From assembly GCF_025056915.1 (NCBI RefSeq), contig NZ_JANWVH010000005.1, forward strand, positions 1 to 62,182: a stretch of DNA of 62,182 nucleotides. The letters run 5' to 3'. This document shows positions 1 to 8,588 of the stretch, piece by piece (position 1 is the stretch's first letter; each line of letters opens with the position of its first letter). The stretch comes from Meiothermus sp. GTDB lineage: Bacteria; Deinococcota; Deinococci; Deinococcales; Thermaceae. Position numbers and translations under genes: made by a program. The notes beneath the pieces are model-generated. The model searched no databases, was not told the origin of the DNA, and saw only the letters and a program-made list of their open reading frames with translations.

Positions 1-59
1 GGCACGTCTCTTTGTCCCTTCTCGTTTTCGCGGGCGGCCACGTCTGTGAAGAGCGCGAT
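1..59 (+). mobile_element. MITE-like palindromic element, 3' part (cut by window start)
   Basis: The window opens inside a copy of the dispersed element. It starts in the right arm of the internal GTGCCTCAC hairpin, continues through the CCCTTCTCGTTTTCG segment, and ends with the terminal repeat TGTGAAGAGCGCGAT. It matches the right half of the 195-bp copies at 3919 and 41438. The left end lies outside the window. Confidence 0.8.
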
Positions 60-148
60 AACGAGCGTCGCCCGCCGGACGTTTAGAAATCACCGAACCT
101 CACACCCCTGGTTGCTAAGGTAAAGGCAGGGAGAGGTTGAGGCTATTC

Positions 149-802
149 ATGAACCAACTGGATGCCACCACCGGAATTGAGCGTGCCTTGCAACACCTTT
201 CCAGGGGAGAACCTGTATTGGCTCTACGGGTATTGGACAGGGTTTCCTGGATGGATCTGGGCTGGCCTGATTACTGGCGGGTCAGGGCCGAGGCTTTTTT
301 GATGCTGGGTGACTACAAGCAGGCCGCCAGCAGTGCCAGAGAGGGGCTGGTCGAAGACCCCGAAAACTTGCCGCTGCTCTTGCTGCACATCAAAGCCCTG
401 GTAGAGCTGGGCGACCTGGACAGGGCCCAGTACGCCCTGAACCAGGCGCTGCGGCTGGCCCCGAACGACCTCGAGCTGCAACGGCTGGGCGACCGCCTCG
501 AGCTGCAAATGGACCGGCGGCCCCATGCGCCCAAAACCGTCTATCGGCCCCCCACGCCGACCATCCCCGAGGAACCAGCCCACGCCCGCGACGACTGGAA
601 GAACGCTCGAGACTGGCGTTCTGGCAGACCCATGTTCAACGAGGCCGATGCCAGCGCAATCAAACGAGCCTTCACAGGCCATACCCCGAGCATGCCCAAA
701 CCACGGGTGCAGCGGCGGAACTTTTCCTTTATTCCGGTTGGGTTTTTCCTTTTATCCCTGGCCTTCACCGCTTACTGGTTGTGGTCGTACATAAGCCGAT
801 AA
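149..802 (+). CDS. TPR-repeat protein with C-terminal membrane anchor
   Basis: A protein of about 217 residues. The N-terminal half has TPR-like helix pairs: a WRVRAEAFLMLGDYKQA repeat, then an LPLLLLHIKALVELGDLDRA repeat, each about 34 residues. A basic, proline-rich linker follows, and one hydrophobic helix near the C terminus (FIPVGFFLLSLAFTAYWLW) leaves a very short tail. This suggests a tail-anchored membrane scaffold or assembly factor with the TPR part in the cytoplasm. An in-frame TTG lies 12 bases upstream, but the ATG with GAGG six bases before it is preferred. The partner is unknown, and no operon is evident because 444 bases separate it from bamA. Confidence 0.75.
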   Translation: MNQLDATTGIERALQHLSRGEPVLALRVLDRVSWMDLGWPDYWRVRAEAFLMLGDYKQAASSAREGLVEDPENLPLLLLHIKALVELGDLDRAQYALNQALRLAPNDLELQRLGDRLELQMDRRPHAPKTVYRPPTPTIPEEPAHARDDWKNARDWRSGRPMFNEADASAIKRAFTGHTPSMPKPRVQRRNFSFIPVGFFLLSLAFTAYWLWSYISR

Positions 803-1246
803 GCCCATTGTTGCGGCTTTGAGCACGGTGGCTCCAGGCAATCGCCCACCCCTATTCTCACAGTTTTCAAGGTAGGCACATGTGCACAACGTCCCTCGAA
901 TAGGAGCTGGCCCAATCATTCCAGCGGACGAGATTGTGACAAGGCCTGATGGCTTCCTTCGCCGCAACCGCACACTCCCGCAGGTTCGCCCTCAGGCCCC
1001 TCCCTACCGCGTAGAGAGGGACAGGGAGGGTATGCAGGTTCAGGTCTTGTCGCCATCCGCCTCAAAAAGGTGAGGGAAGGCAGGTCATAGAAGCCTGTTG
1101 CACACGTGGAGGGTTCGGGATGACCCAGGCTCGGGGTAGTAAGCTGGAAGGGTATGCCTTTTGAACAAAACGGCGCCTTGGCTGCCGAGCGGTTGCTAAA
1201 ATTTGCTCTCACTCTTGCTTCACGCGCTTCGCATATGGTTGGCAGC
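803..1246. other. Intergenic region, no gene recognised
   Basis: No credible coding frame or RNA gene was found in this 444-base gap. It contains a 10-base palindrome GCACATGTGC near 867 and a possible -10 hexamer TAAAAT at 1197-1202 that could serve bamA, but no good -35 partner at normal spacing. Confidence 0.5.
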
Positions 1247-3823
1247 ATGAAGCGATTAATGCCCCTGGTGATTTTATTGGGGATAGCCCTGGCAGCCCCT
1301 ATCGAAGAAGTGGAGGTGCGGGGCACCGATAGCGTCCTGGCCGCGCTGGTGCGCATCTCCCTGCCTTTTGGGGTGGGCGATGAACCCGGCAATCTGGAGC
1401 AGGCCCGGGCCGCCGTCTTGGGCACGGGCTATTTCCGGGAGGCCCGGGTTCGTCTGGAAGGCAACAAGCTGGTGGTTGAGGTCACAACCAACCCGACCAT
1501 TACCAAGGTCTCCGCATCTTCCCGGGCCTTTCCGGAGGCCAATGTGCTGCGCTACCTGGAAACCGAGCAGGCCATAGGGGTCGGTTCGGTCTTCAATCCC
1601 AAAAAGTCCGCCGAGGCGGCCCTCGCCCTGGCCCGCATCTACCGCAACGAAGGTTTCCCTTTCGAGCCCCGGGTGACCCCTGAGGCCAAGGATGTGCCGG
1701 GTGGGGTGGAACTCAACTTCAACGTGGAGGAAAACCCCGAACTGAGGTCGGTGGAGGTGGGCGCTGCTACCTATGTGCCCAAGGAACGGCTCGAGCCCCT
1801 CTTTCAACCGGTGGTGGAGAATGGGCGCTTCTCCTTCGAGCGCTTTCGGGATGCTGTGGGCCGTACCGCCGATGTATACGCGGCGGCTGGTTTCCGGGGC
1901 AGCGGGGTGGACTTGGTGCGCACCACCCTCTCGGAAGGCGTGCTCAGAGTGGCTTTCAGCGAACTCAAAATCGCCGAGATTAACGCTCGAGGGGTGGATA
2001 TCAGTTCGCTGGGCCTCAAGGTGGGCGATCCCTTCAACCTCGACCGGATTCTCGACGGCGTCAATAGCCTATCCCGAAGCATCAGCCGGGTAATTGACTT
2101 CCGGCCCGAACGGGTGAGCCAGGACGGGGTGCGCCTGACCTTCCAGGCCGGCGAGCAGCGTTTTGGGGCCATCCGCGAGGTTCGGATCGAAGGCAATACC
2201 GCCATTCCCACCGACAAATTGCTGCCACGCCTGCGCCTCAAGCCGGGCGATGAATACAACCCAACCCTGGCCACAGAAGATTTCGCTCGAGTCCTGCGGG
2301 AATACCGCGATGCCGGCTTTGACCTGGTGGGCCAGCCCGATATCTCCTTCCGGGATGGCGTCTATGTGCAGCGCCTGCGCGAGCTTCGCATTGCCGGTTA
2401 TCGCATTGAACCGGCCCTGACCCGCACCGACCCCAGTGTGTTTTTGCGCGAAATGCCCCCGGTCGGTAGTCTCTTTTCGGTGAACGCCCTGAGGCAGGGC
2501 ATTACCAACATCCTTCGCACCGGCTTGCTCCGCGAACCTCCAGCGGTGCGGCCCCAGCAGGGCGAAAAGCCCGAAGACATCGTCATTGTGATGAGCTTCC
2601 GCGAAGCCCAAACCGGTAGCTTCATTCCTGGAATCTCCTGGAGCAGTCTGACGGGCTGGGAGGGCAGCATCGGCATCAGCGACACCAACCTGTGGGGGCT
2701 GGCCCACCAGTACAACGTGACCCTGGGCATCAACCCCAACGATGCCGGCCAGCTCCTCACCTTCAGTGCGTCCTACCGCATTCCCTGGATTTATGTGGAT
2801 TTCGCCGACTTCAAAGACGTGCGCACCTCGTTTGGGGTCAATGTGTACAGCCAGCCGCAGGCCAACATCAACTTTCCCCTGCAACAGCAGTACAACGGCA
2901 ACACCCCCGACCTGAACGGCGACGGCGTGATTGATGCCAACGACCAGACCTCAAACTGGCAGTACACCGAACGCAAATCCGGCATCAATTTCACCATATC
3001 CCGCCCCCTCAGCCGCGACTTCCCCAACCTGCGCCTCTCGGCCAGCCTGGGGTGGGAATGGAACATCCCCGCCCTGGAAGTCAACGATTCCAACCGCCCT
3101 CGCTGCTTGGTCAAAGTGGCGGATTCAGGCAACCAGGCCAATCCTTCGGTTGCCGAGGACACCGCTTGCAGCAACGCTTTGCTACAGGATGCCCAGAACC
3201 AGTTCGAGCAAAAAGTGCGGGAGTTTCAGGCCATTACCCTCAACCTCGGGGCTACCTACAGCACCCTGAATAGCCCCACCTTCCCCACCCAGGGCTTTTC
3301 GGTCAACGTCAGCACAGGCTATGGCATTACCTTTCCTAAAGGCAGTGACGTAACCCAGTATGTGCCGGTGGTGGTGACGGGCCGAAACTATTTCCAGCTC
3401 GACCAGGCGGCCCGTCAAGCCATTGGATTGCGGCTGTCTTTTGGAACCATTTTAGGAACCGCACAGGACAGTCAGAAGTTTAGCCTGGGCGGCAACTCCA
3501 CCGACATCTCCACCCTGCGCGGATATGATCCCCGCTTTCTGGATAAGGGAACCACCGTCTTGAATGGCACCGTTGAGTACGGTTACGATTTTGGCCTGAG
3601 CCCTGCCGGAGGAACCAACATCTACGGGTTTGTGTTTACCGACTTTGGCCGCATCTGGCCGGCTACCGGCGACCTTGACGCCTTTTTCCTGGGCGCAGGG
3701 GTCGGCTTGCAAATCAACCTCGACTTGCTCGGAGCCATCCTGCCTCCCATCCGACTGGATTATGGCTTCAGTCAGCGCAACCCCACGGGGCGTTTTGCGC
3801 TGCGGCTGGGCCTTGGGTTCTGA
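1247..3823 (+). CDS. bamA: Outer-membrane protein assembly factor BamA/Omp85
   Basis: Predicted 858-residue Omp85 protein that inserts beta-barrel proteins into the outer membrane. The ATG at 1247 begins a typical signal peptide (MKRLMPLVILLGIALAA), so the open frame upstream of it is not used. Roughly the first half is a series of POTRA-like repeats (for example the segment around FGAIREVRIEGNTAIPTDKL). The second half is a 16-strand-type barrel with the family LRGYD motif at about 757-761 and a C-terminal strand ending in Phe. One barrel loop carries an EF-hand/dockerin-like DLNGDGVIDAND stretch (555-566), and another has two cysteines (near 620-640) that might form a disulfide. A lone bamA is normal for this phylum. 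Confidence 0.93.
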   Translation: MKRLMPLVILLGIALAAPIEEVEVRGTDSVLAALVRISLPFGVGDEPGNLEQARAAVLGTGYFREARVRLEGNKLVVEVTTNPTITKVSASSRAFPEANVLRYLETEQAIGVGSVFNPKKSAEAALALARIYRNEGFPFEPRVTPEAKDVPGGVELNFNVEENPELRSVEVGAATYVPKERLEPLFQPVVENGRFSFERFRDAVGRTADVYAAAGFRGSGVDLVRTTLSEGVLRVAFSELKIAEINARGVDISSLGLKVGDPFNLDRILDGVNSLSRSISRVIDFRPERVSQDGVRLTFQAGEQRFGAIREVRIEGNTAIPTDKLLPRLRLKPGDEYNPTLATEDFARVLREYRDAGFDLVGQPDISFRDGVYVQRLRELRIAGYRIEPALTRTDPSVFLREMPPVGSLFSVNALRQGITNILRTGLLREPPAVRPQQGEKPEDIVIVMSFREAQTGSFIPGISWSSLTGWEGSIGISDTNLWGLAHQYNVTLGINPNDAGQLLTFSASYRIPWIYVDFADFKDVRTSFGVNVYSQPQANINFPLQQQYNGNTPDLNGDGVIDANDQTSNWQYTERKSGINFTISRPLSRDFPNLRLSASLGWEWNIPALEVNDSNRPRCLVKVADSGNQANPSVAEDTACSNALLQDAQNQFEQKVREFQAITLNLGATYSTLNSPTFPTQGFSVNVSTGYGITFPKGSDVTQYVPVVVTGRNYFQLDQAARQAIGLRLSFGTILGTAQDSQKFSLGGNSTDISTLRGYDPRFLDKGTTVLNGTVEYGYDFGLSPAGGTNIYGFVFTDFGRIWPATGDLDAFFLGAGVGLQINLDLLGAILPPIRLDYGFSQRNPTGRFALRLGLGF

Positions 3824-3918
3824 GAGCCGTCCCGCACTTGATGCCCCACACGGCTGCATGGTCGTGTGGGGCGTTGGTTTCGTTCGCAGAAGGAAAGAAT
3901 CTGCCGGAAGGTCACGCC

Positions 3919-4113
3919 TGAGCGCTCTTCACATGTCATGAGCTATTCAAGTTCGAGCAAGCCTGGTTCTGAACAGAACAGGGGCGACCTGGAATCTCGA
4001 AAACATGCGTCTTGGCCCAGACGCAACGCAGACAAGCGTGCCTCACTTCGGTGAGGCACGTCTCTTTGTCCCTTCTCGTTTTCGTGGGCGGCCACGTTTG
4101 TGAAGAGCGCGAT
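3919..4113 (+). mobile_element. MITE-like palindromic element, full length (195 bp)
   Basis: Ends are TGAGCGCTCTTCACA and TGTGAAGAGCGCGAT, which pair as inverted repeats. Inside are a GTTCTGAACAGAAC palindrome, the segments GCGTCTTGG/CCAGACGC, and a 9-bp hairpin (arms 4038-4046 and 4051-4059) closed by a TTCG tetraloop. It is the same length and largely the same sequence as the copy at 41438-41632. It lies 95 bases downstream of bamA. No target duplication could be seen. It is non-coding. Confidence 0.85.
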
Positions 4114-4193
4114 ATCCGCAGGCTGGAGTTGCCTGTCCTGGTTGTCCAGGCTCCAGCTAATTCTGATGTTTATCTCATTGACGCCCGCTGTCG

Positions 4194-4224
4194 GTAACAA
4201 GTTTGTAACAGAAACCCGGTAACA
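4194..4224 (+). promoter_or_regulatory. Three direct GTAACA repeats upstream of hydrolase gene
   Basis: GTAACA occurs at 4194-4199, 4205-4210 and 4219-4224, so the first two start 11 bases apart (about one helical turn). They sit just before the ribosome binding site of the hydrolase gene and could be an activator or repressor site. A TTGACG hexamer lies just upstream at 4178-4183. Confidence 0.3.
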
Positions 4225-4254
4225 TGAGCCGACTCAACTGTGAAGGAGGGTGTC

Positions 4255-5319
4255 ATGGGTTCCATCCCTAACCTGCCGGGCATTTTGTCCAAGATGATCG
4301 AGACCCCGCGACTGAACCTGCACGTTCTGCTGCGGGGGGCCGCCGATGGCGTGCCGGTGCTTTTGATTCACGGCAACGCCAGCAGCAGCACCTTTTGGGA
4401 AGAGACCATGCTGGCCCTGCCCGCGGGCTTCCGCGCCATTGCGCCCGACCTGCGGGGCTACGGAGATACTGAAGACCAGCTGGTAGATGCCACTCGAGGC
4501 TGCATGGACTGGGCGGACGACCTGCTCGGCCTGATGGACGTGCTGGGCTATGCCCGCTTTCATGTGGCAGGGCACTCGCTGGGGGGCAGCGTGGTCTGGG
4601 CGCTGCTGGCGGCTGCACCGGAGCGCATCTATACGGCTACCGTAGTTGCACCGGGCTCGCCCTTTGGCTTTGGCGGCACCAAAGACCTTCAGGGCACCCC
4701 CTGCGCCCCCGACTTTGCCGGCTCCGGAGGCGGCATTGTCAACCCCGAGTTCGCCAAACTGATTGCCGAGGGGTATCGCGGCACGGAGTATCAGGCTTCT
4801 CCCCGCACCGTCATGAACAGCTTTTACTGGAAACCCCCTTTCCGGCACCCCCGTGAAGAGGCCCTGCTTTCCGCCGTTCTCTCCGAAAAGATTGGGCCTG
4901 ATAAGTATCCCGGCGACCTGGAGGCCTCGCCGCACTGGCCCAATGTGGCCCCTGGCAGGTGGGGGCCGGCCAACGCCATCTCGCCCAAGTACATCGGCGA
5001 CAGCGTGGAGAAGATGCTATCGGCAGCGGTCAAACCCCCCATTCTCTGGGTGCGCGGTGCCGACGACCAGATTGTGAGCGATATGAGCCTGTTCAACCTG
5101 GGCACCCTGGGCAAACTGGGGCTGGTTCCCGGCTGGCCCGGCGACGAGGTACACCCCCCCCAGCCGATGGTGGGCCAGACCCGCTATGTGCTCGAGCAGT
5201 ACAAAGCCCGGGGGGGCTCCTACCGCGAGGAAGTGTTCCCGGACACCGGCCATTCGCCCCACATGGAAAAACCCGAACTGTTCGACCCGCTGTTTCACGC
5301 TCACCTCAAGGCAGTGTAG
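4255..5319 (+). CDS. Alpha/beta-fold hydrolase
   Basis: A 354-residue serine hydrolase. The nucleophile elbow is GHSLGG with Ser108; the acid is probably Asp270 or Asp271 (RGADDQIVS), and the base is His333 (DTGHSPHMEKPE). The oxyanion-hole region is the HGNASSS loop near residue 35. Residues of roughly 140-260 form an unusually long insertion between the nucleophile and the acid, probably a cap or lid domain, so the enzyme is larger than simple esterases of this fold. The substrate cannot be told. The ATG at 4255 follows an excellent AAGGAGG; an in-frame GTG at 4240 overlaps that site and is rejected. It appears monocistronic. Confidence 0.85.
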   Translation: MGSIPNLPGILSKMIETPRLNLHVLLRGAADGVPVLLIHGNASSSTFWEETMLALPAGFRAIAPDLRGYGDTEDQLVDATRGCMDWADDLLGLMDVLGYARFHVAGHSLGGSVVWALLAAAPERIYTATVVAPGSPFGFGGTKDLQGTPCAPDFAGSGGGIVNPEFAKLIAEGYRGTEYQASPRTVMNSFYWKPPFRHPREEALLSAVLSEKIGPDKYPGDLEASPHWPNVAPGRWGPANAISPKYIGDSVEKMLSAAVKPPILWVRGADDQIVSDMSLFNLGTLGKLGLVPGWPGDEVHPPQPMVGQTRYVLEQYKARGGSYREEVFPDTGHSPHMEKPELFDPLFHAHLKAV

Positions 5320-5596
5320 CTTGCCACAGAAGGTCGGGGCTTTACGGCAAAAGTCCCCGCTGGATGGAAATCTTCCCTGCTGGGGTAGCGACTTCGAGCA
5401 GCAGAAGGTTTTGCCCACCACCGTCGCCTCACTTCTGTTGGTAGTAGCCAACCAGGAATCTGCGGCGGCGAAGGGGTGGTGAGTTTTGGGGGTTGTATTT
5501 CCGATTCCTGGCTGCGCCCGGAAAATTCTTTCTGGCCTGGTCATTGTGCTTCTGGTTTCAAAGTTCAGGGTATTGTGAGGGGTAGCTTGACTCCTT

Positions 5597-6271
5597 GTGC
5601 AGCCTGAATATTCCATGCCGCCCCACCTGGATGAGTATTTTGTGGCCGCAGAGGTCGCAGCCGAGCAAATGGATGCGCTCTGGGCGCAGGGCTGGCGGCA
5701 CTTTGGGGTGTATTTCTTTCGCTATAGCCATCTGCGAAACCACACCGTGCTACCCCTGCGGGTACGGCTGGCCCACCACACCCTGAGCCAGAGCCAGCGG
5801 CGGGTATGGAAGAAAAATCAAGACCTGGTGTTCAGACTGCAACCGGCTTTTGTGAACTCGGAGGTAGAGGCCTTATTTGAACGGCACAAGACCCGCTTCA
5901 CCCATAGCATCCCCGAACGCATCTACAACTTTGTTTCGCGCCGTCCGGCCCGTATCCCTTGCCGCTGCCACAGCCTGACCCTGCACCACCAGGGCCGTCT
6001 GGTGGGCATCAGCTATCTGGACGAAGGGGCGCAGGCCACTTCCAGCGTCTACCAGTGCTTTGACCCCGCCTGCGCCCGCCGCAGCCTGGGCATCCTGATG
6101 ATTTTGCGCTGCATTCAGCTTTCGCTCGAGTGGGGCAAGCAGTTTTATTACCCTGGCTATGCCTACCTGGAACCCTCCGAGTATGACTACAAAAAGCGCC
6201 TGGGGGCGTTGGAATACTACGACTGGGAAGGCAACTGGCGGCCCTATTCAACGGATTTGTTGAACACATAG
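5597..6271 (+). CDS. Ate1/Bpt-type aminoacyl-tRNA--protein transferase
   Basis: A 224-residue protein resembling the C-terminal domain of arginyl- and leucyl-tRNA-protein transferases, which attach an amino acid to the N terminus of proteins and mark them for degradation. Family-like segments are GWRHFGVYFFRYS near the start, SSVYQCFDP, RRSLGILMILRCIQLS, and YYPGYAY followed by YDYKKRLGALE. The cysteine-containing N-terminal domain of classical Ate1 appears to be missing, so the protein is short, and the amino acid transferred cannot be predicted. Translation probably starts at the GTG at 5597; an ATG at 5615 is an alternative. It lies alone between the hydrolase and the molybdenum enzyme. 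Confidence 0.7.
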   Translation: MQPEYSMPPHLDEYFVAAEVAAEQMDALWAQGWRHFGVYFFRYSHLRNHTVLPLRVRLAHHTLSQSQRRVWKKNQDLVFRLQPAFVNSEVEALFERHKTRFTHSIPERIYNFVSRRPARIPCRCHSLTLHHQGRLVGISYLDEGAQATSSVYQCFDPACARRSLGILMILRCIQLSLEWGKQFYYPGYAYLEPSEYDYKKRLGALEYYDWEGNWRPYSTDLLNT

Positions 6272-6323
6272 CCGCCCCCAATGGAAAGAGCCTTAGAATA
6301 GAGCCATTCAGTGGAGGCATGGT

Positions 6324-8588
6324 GTGGCGCTCAAGCCGGTAAAGAAAGGGTGGAGCCCCGAGACCTGGGTCAGCCTGCGGCCTTTTGGGCTGGGGTTTCA
6401 GAAGCCCAACAACTTCCTCGAGGTTTTCCGGGCCCTGGCCGAGAACGCCGACAACCTGGAGTATGCCTGGCGCATCCTGCAAGATGGGGTCTGCGACGGC
6501 TGCGCCCTGGGCACCAGCGGCCTCCGCGACTGGACCATCCAGGGGGTTCACCTCTGCAACATCCGGCTGCGGCTCCTGCGGCTCAATACGATGGGCCCGC
6601 TGGACATAGGGCGGTTGTCCGATGTGGAGGGCCTGCGCGGCAAAAGCTCTGCCGAGCTGCGCGCGCTGGGCCGTCTGCCCTACCCCCTGCGCCGCCGCAA
6701 AGGGGAGCCCGGGTTCACCCGCATCAGCTGGGATGAGGCCCTGGATCGCATAGCCTGGAAGCTATGCAAAACCCCGCCGGACAGGATGGGCTTCTACCTG
6801 ACCAGCCGGGGCACCCCCAACGAGACCTACTATGTGGTTCAAAAAGCGGTGCGGGCGTTGGGCAGCAACAACATTGACAACGCCGCGCGCATCTGCCATA
6901 GCCCCAGCACGGTGGCGCTCAAGGAGTCGCTGGGCGTGGCCGCCACCACCTGTAGTTACCGCGACCTGATTGGCACCGACCTGGTGGTGTTTTTGGGCTC
7001 CAATCCGGCGGTCAATCAGCCGGTGATGATGAAATACCTCTACTACGCCAAAAAGGCCGGAACCCAGGTGGTCTGCGTGAACCCCTACCTGGAACCGGCC
7101 ATGCAGCACTACTGGATTCCCTCCGACCCCGAGAGCGCGCTGTTTGGCACCCGGATTACCGACCGCTTTTTTCGGGTGCAGCCTGGGGGCGACAGCGCCT
7201 TTCTCACCGGAACGCTCAAGCACCTGATCGAGCAAAACTGGCTCCACCACAGCTTTATTGCCGAGCATACCCAGGGCTTTGAGGCGCTGGAGGCCCAGGT
7301 AAACGCAACGCCCTGGGAGGCGCTCGAGCGGCTCTCCGGGGCCAGCCGAGCCGAGATGCTCGAGTTCGCCCTGCTGCTGGCCAAAGCCGACAAGGCCGTG
7401 CTGGTCTGGAGCATGGGCATCACCCAGCACACCACAGGCGAGGATACCGTGCAGAGCATTATTAACCTGGGGCTCGCCCGGGGCTACCTGGGGCGCGAAG
7501 GCTGTGGCCTGATGCCCATCCGGGGTCATTCGGGCGTGCAGGGCGGGGCCGAGATGGGGGCCTATGCCTCTGTCTTCCCTGGGGGCATTCCCATCAACCC
7601 CGAGACGGCGGCAGCCCTGGCCCAGCAATGGGGCTTTCCAGCGCCGAAGCAACCAGGTCTGACCGTTACGGAAATGCTCGAGGGGGGCCTCGAGGTTCTC
7701 TGGAGCATAGGCGGCAACTTTCTGGAAACCCTGCCCAGCCCTGCCCAGGCCGAGGCCCACCTGGCCCGGGTGCCGCTGCGCGTGCACCAGGACATCGTGC
7801 TCTCCTCGCAGATGCTGGTCGAACCCGCCGAGGAGGTGATTCTGCTTCCGGCCACCACCCGCTACGAGATTCCCGGCGGCTCTACAGAGACCAGCACCGA
7901 GCGACGGGTCATCTTTAGTCCGGAAATCCCCGGCCCGCGCATCGGCGAGGCCCGCTGGGAAGGGCAGGTATTCCAGGAGATTGTGGCGCGGATGTGCAAG
8001 CCCGAGCTCTCGGAGAAGGTGCGCTTTGCCGATACCGCCGCGGTGCGGGCCGAGATTGCCCGGCTGGTGCCGCTTTACGAAGGCATCCAGCACCTGCACA
8101 AGAAGGGCGATGCCTTCCAGTATGGCGGCCCCCATCTCTGCCCGGAGGGGGTCTGCCCAACCCCAGACGGGCGGGCCCGGTTCAGACCGGTCAAACTGCC
8201 AGCCAACCCCGTCCCAGAGGGTGCGTTTCGGCTGGTCACCCGGCGCGGCAAGCAGTTCAACAGCATGGTGCACGAACCCACCGACCCCATCAACGGCGCT
8301 CCCCGCGATGCCGTGCTGATGAACCCGGCGGATCTGGAAAAGCACGGCCTGAAGCCCGGCCAGCGCATCTGGCTGCACAACCGCTTTGGGGTGCTTGTTG
8401 GACAGGTTTTTCCCGCCGATGTATTCCCCGGCAGCGTGCAGGTACACTGGCCTGAAGGCAATGTGCTGATTGACCCGGCGCTGCGCTCGAGGCAAGCCAA
8501 AATTCCGGCCTACAAAGAGGCGTATGTCTATATCCAAACCCAACCACCGCAAGGGCGCCAAGACCCCCATCCGGATGCTGCGGATTGA
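6324..8588 (+). CDS. Molybdopterin oxidoreductase, FdhF/YdeP family (formate dehydrogenase-like)
   Basis: A 754-residue cytoplasmic (no Tat signal seen) bis-MGD molybdenum enzyme. Cys57 and Cys60 (CDGC) and Cys78 may be part of an iron-sulfur site, though the full four-cysteine pattern of classical formate dehydrogenases is not evident. The segment ARICHSPS places Cys191-His192 where FdhF has selenocysteine-His, so Cys191 is the likely Mo ligand. The C-terminal part has the molydopterin-dinucleotide-binding barrel (FRLVTRRGKQFNSMVH and VLMNPADLEKHGL). The next gene, fdhD, overlaps it by 65 bases, supporting a need for FdhD-mediated sulfuration. E. coli YdeP is linked to acid resistance; real formate activity here is not assured. 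The start is GTG. Confidence 0.85.
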   Translation: MALKPVKKGWSPETWVSLRPFGLGFQKPNNFLEVFRALAENADNLEYAWRILQDGVCDGCALGTSGLRDWTIQGVHLCNIRLRLLRLNTMGPLDIGRLSDVEGLRGKSSAELRALGRLPYPLRRRKGEPGFTRISWDEALDRIAWKLCKTPPDRMGFYLTSRGTPNETYYVVQKAVRALGSNNIDNAARICHSPSTVALKESLGVAATTCSYRDLIGTDLVVFLGSNPAVNQPVMMKYLYYAKKAGTQVVCVNPYLEPAMQHYWIPSDPESALFGTRITDRFFRVQPGGDSAFLTGTLKHLIEQNWLHHSFIAEHTQGFEALEAQVNATPWEALERLSGASRAEMLEFALLLAKADKAVLVWSMGITQHTTGEDTVQSIINLGLARGYLGREGCGLMPIRGHSGVQGGAEMGAYASVFPGGIPINPETAAALAQQWGFPAPKQPGLTVTEMLEGGLEVLWSIGGNFLETLPSPAQAEAHLARVPLRVHQDIVLSSQMLVEPAEEVILLPATTRYEIPGGSTETSTERRVIFSPEIPGPRIGEARWEGQVFQEIVARMCKPELSEKVRFADTAAVRAEIARLVPLYEGIQHLHKKGDAFQYGGPHLCPEGVCPTPDGRARFRPVKLPANPVPEGAFRLVTRRGKQFNSMVHEPTDPINGAPRDAVLMNPADLEKHGLKPGQRIWLHNRFGVLVGQVFPADVFPGSVQVHWPEGNVLIDPALRSRQAKIPAYKEAYVYIQTQPPQGRQDPHPDAAD

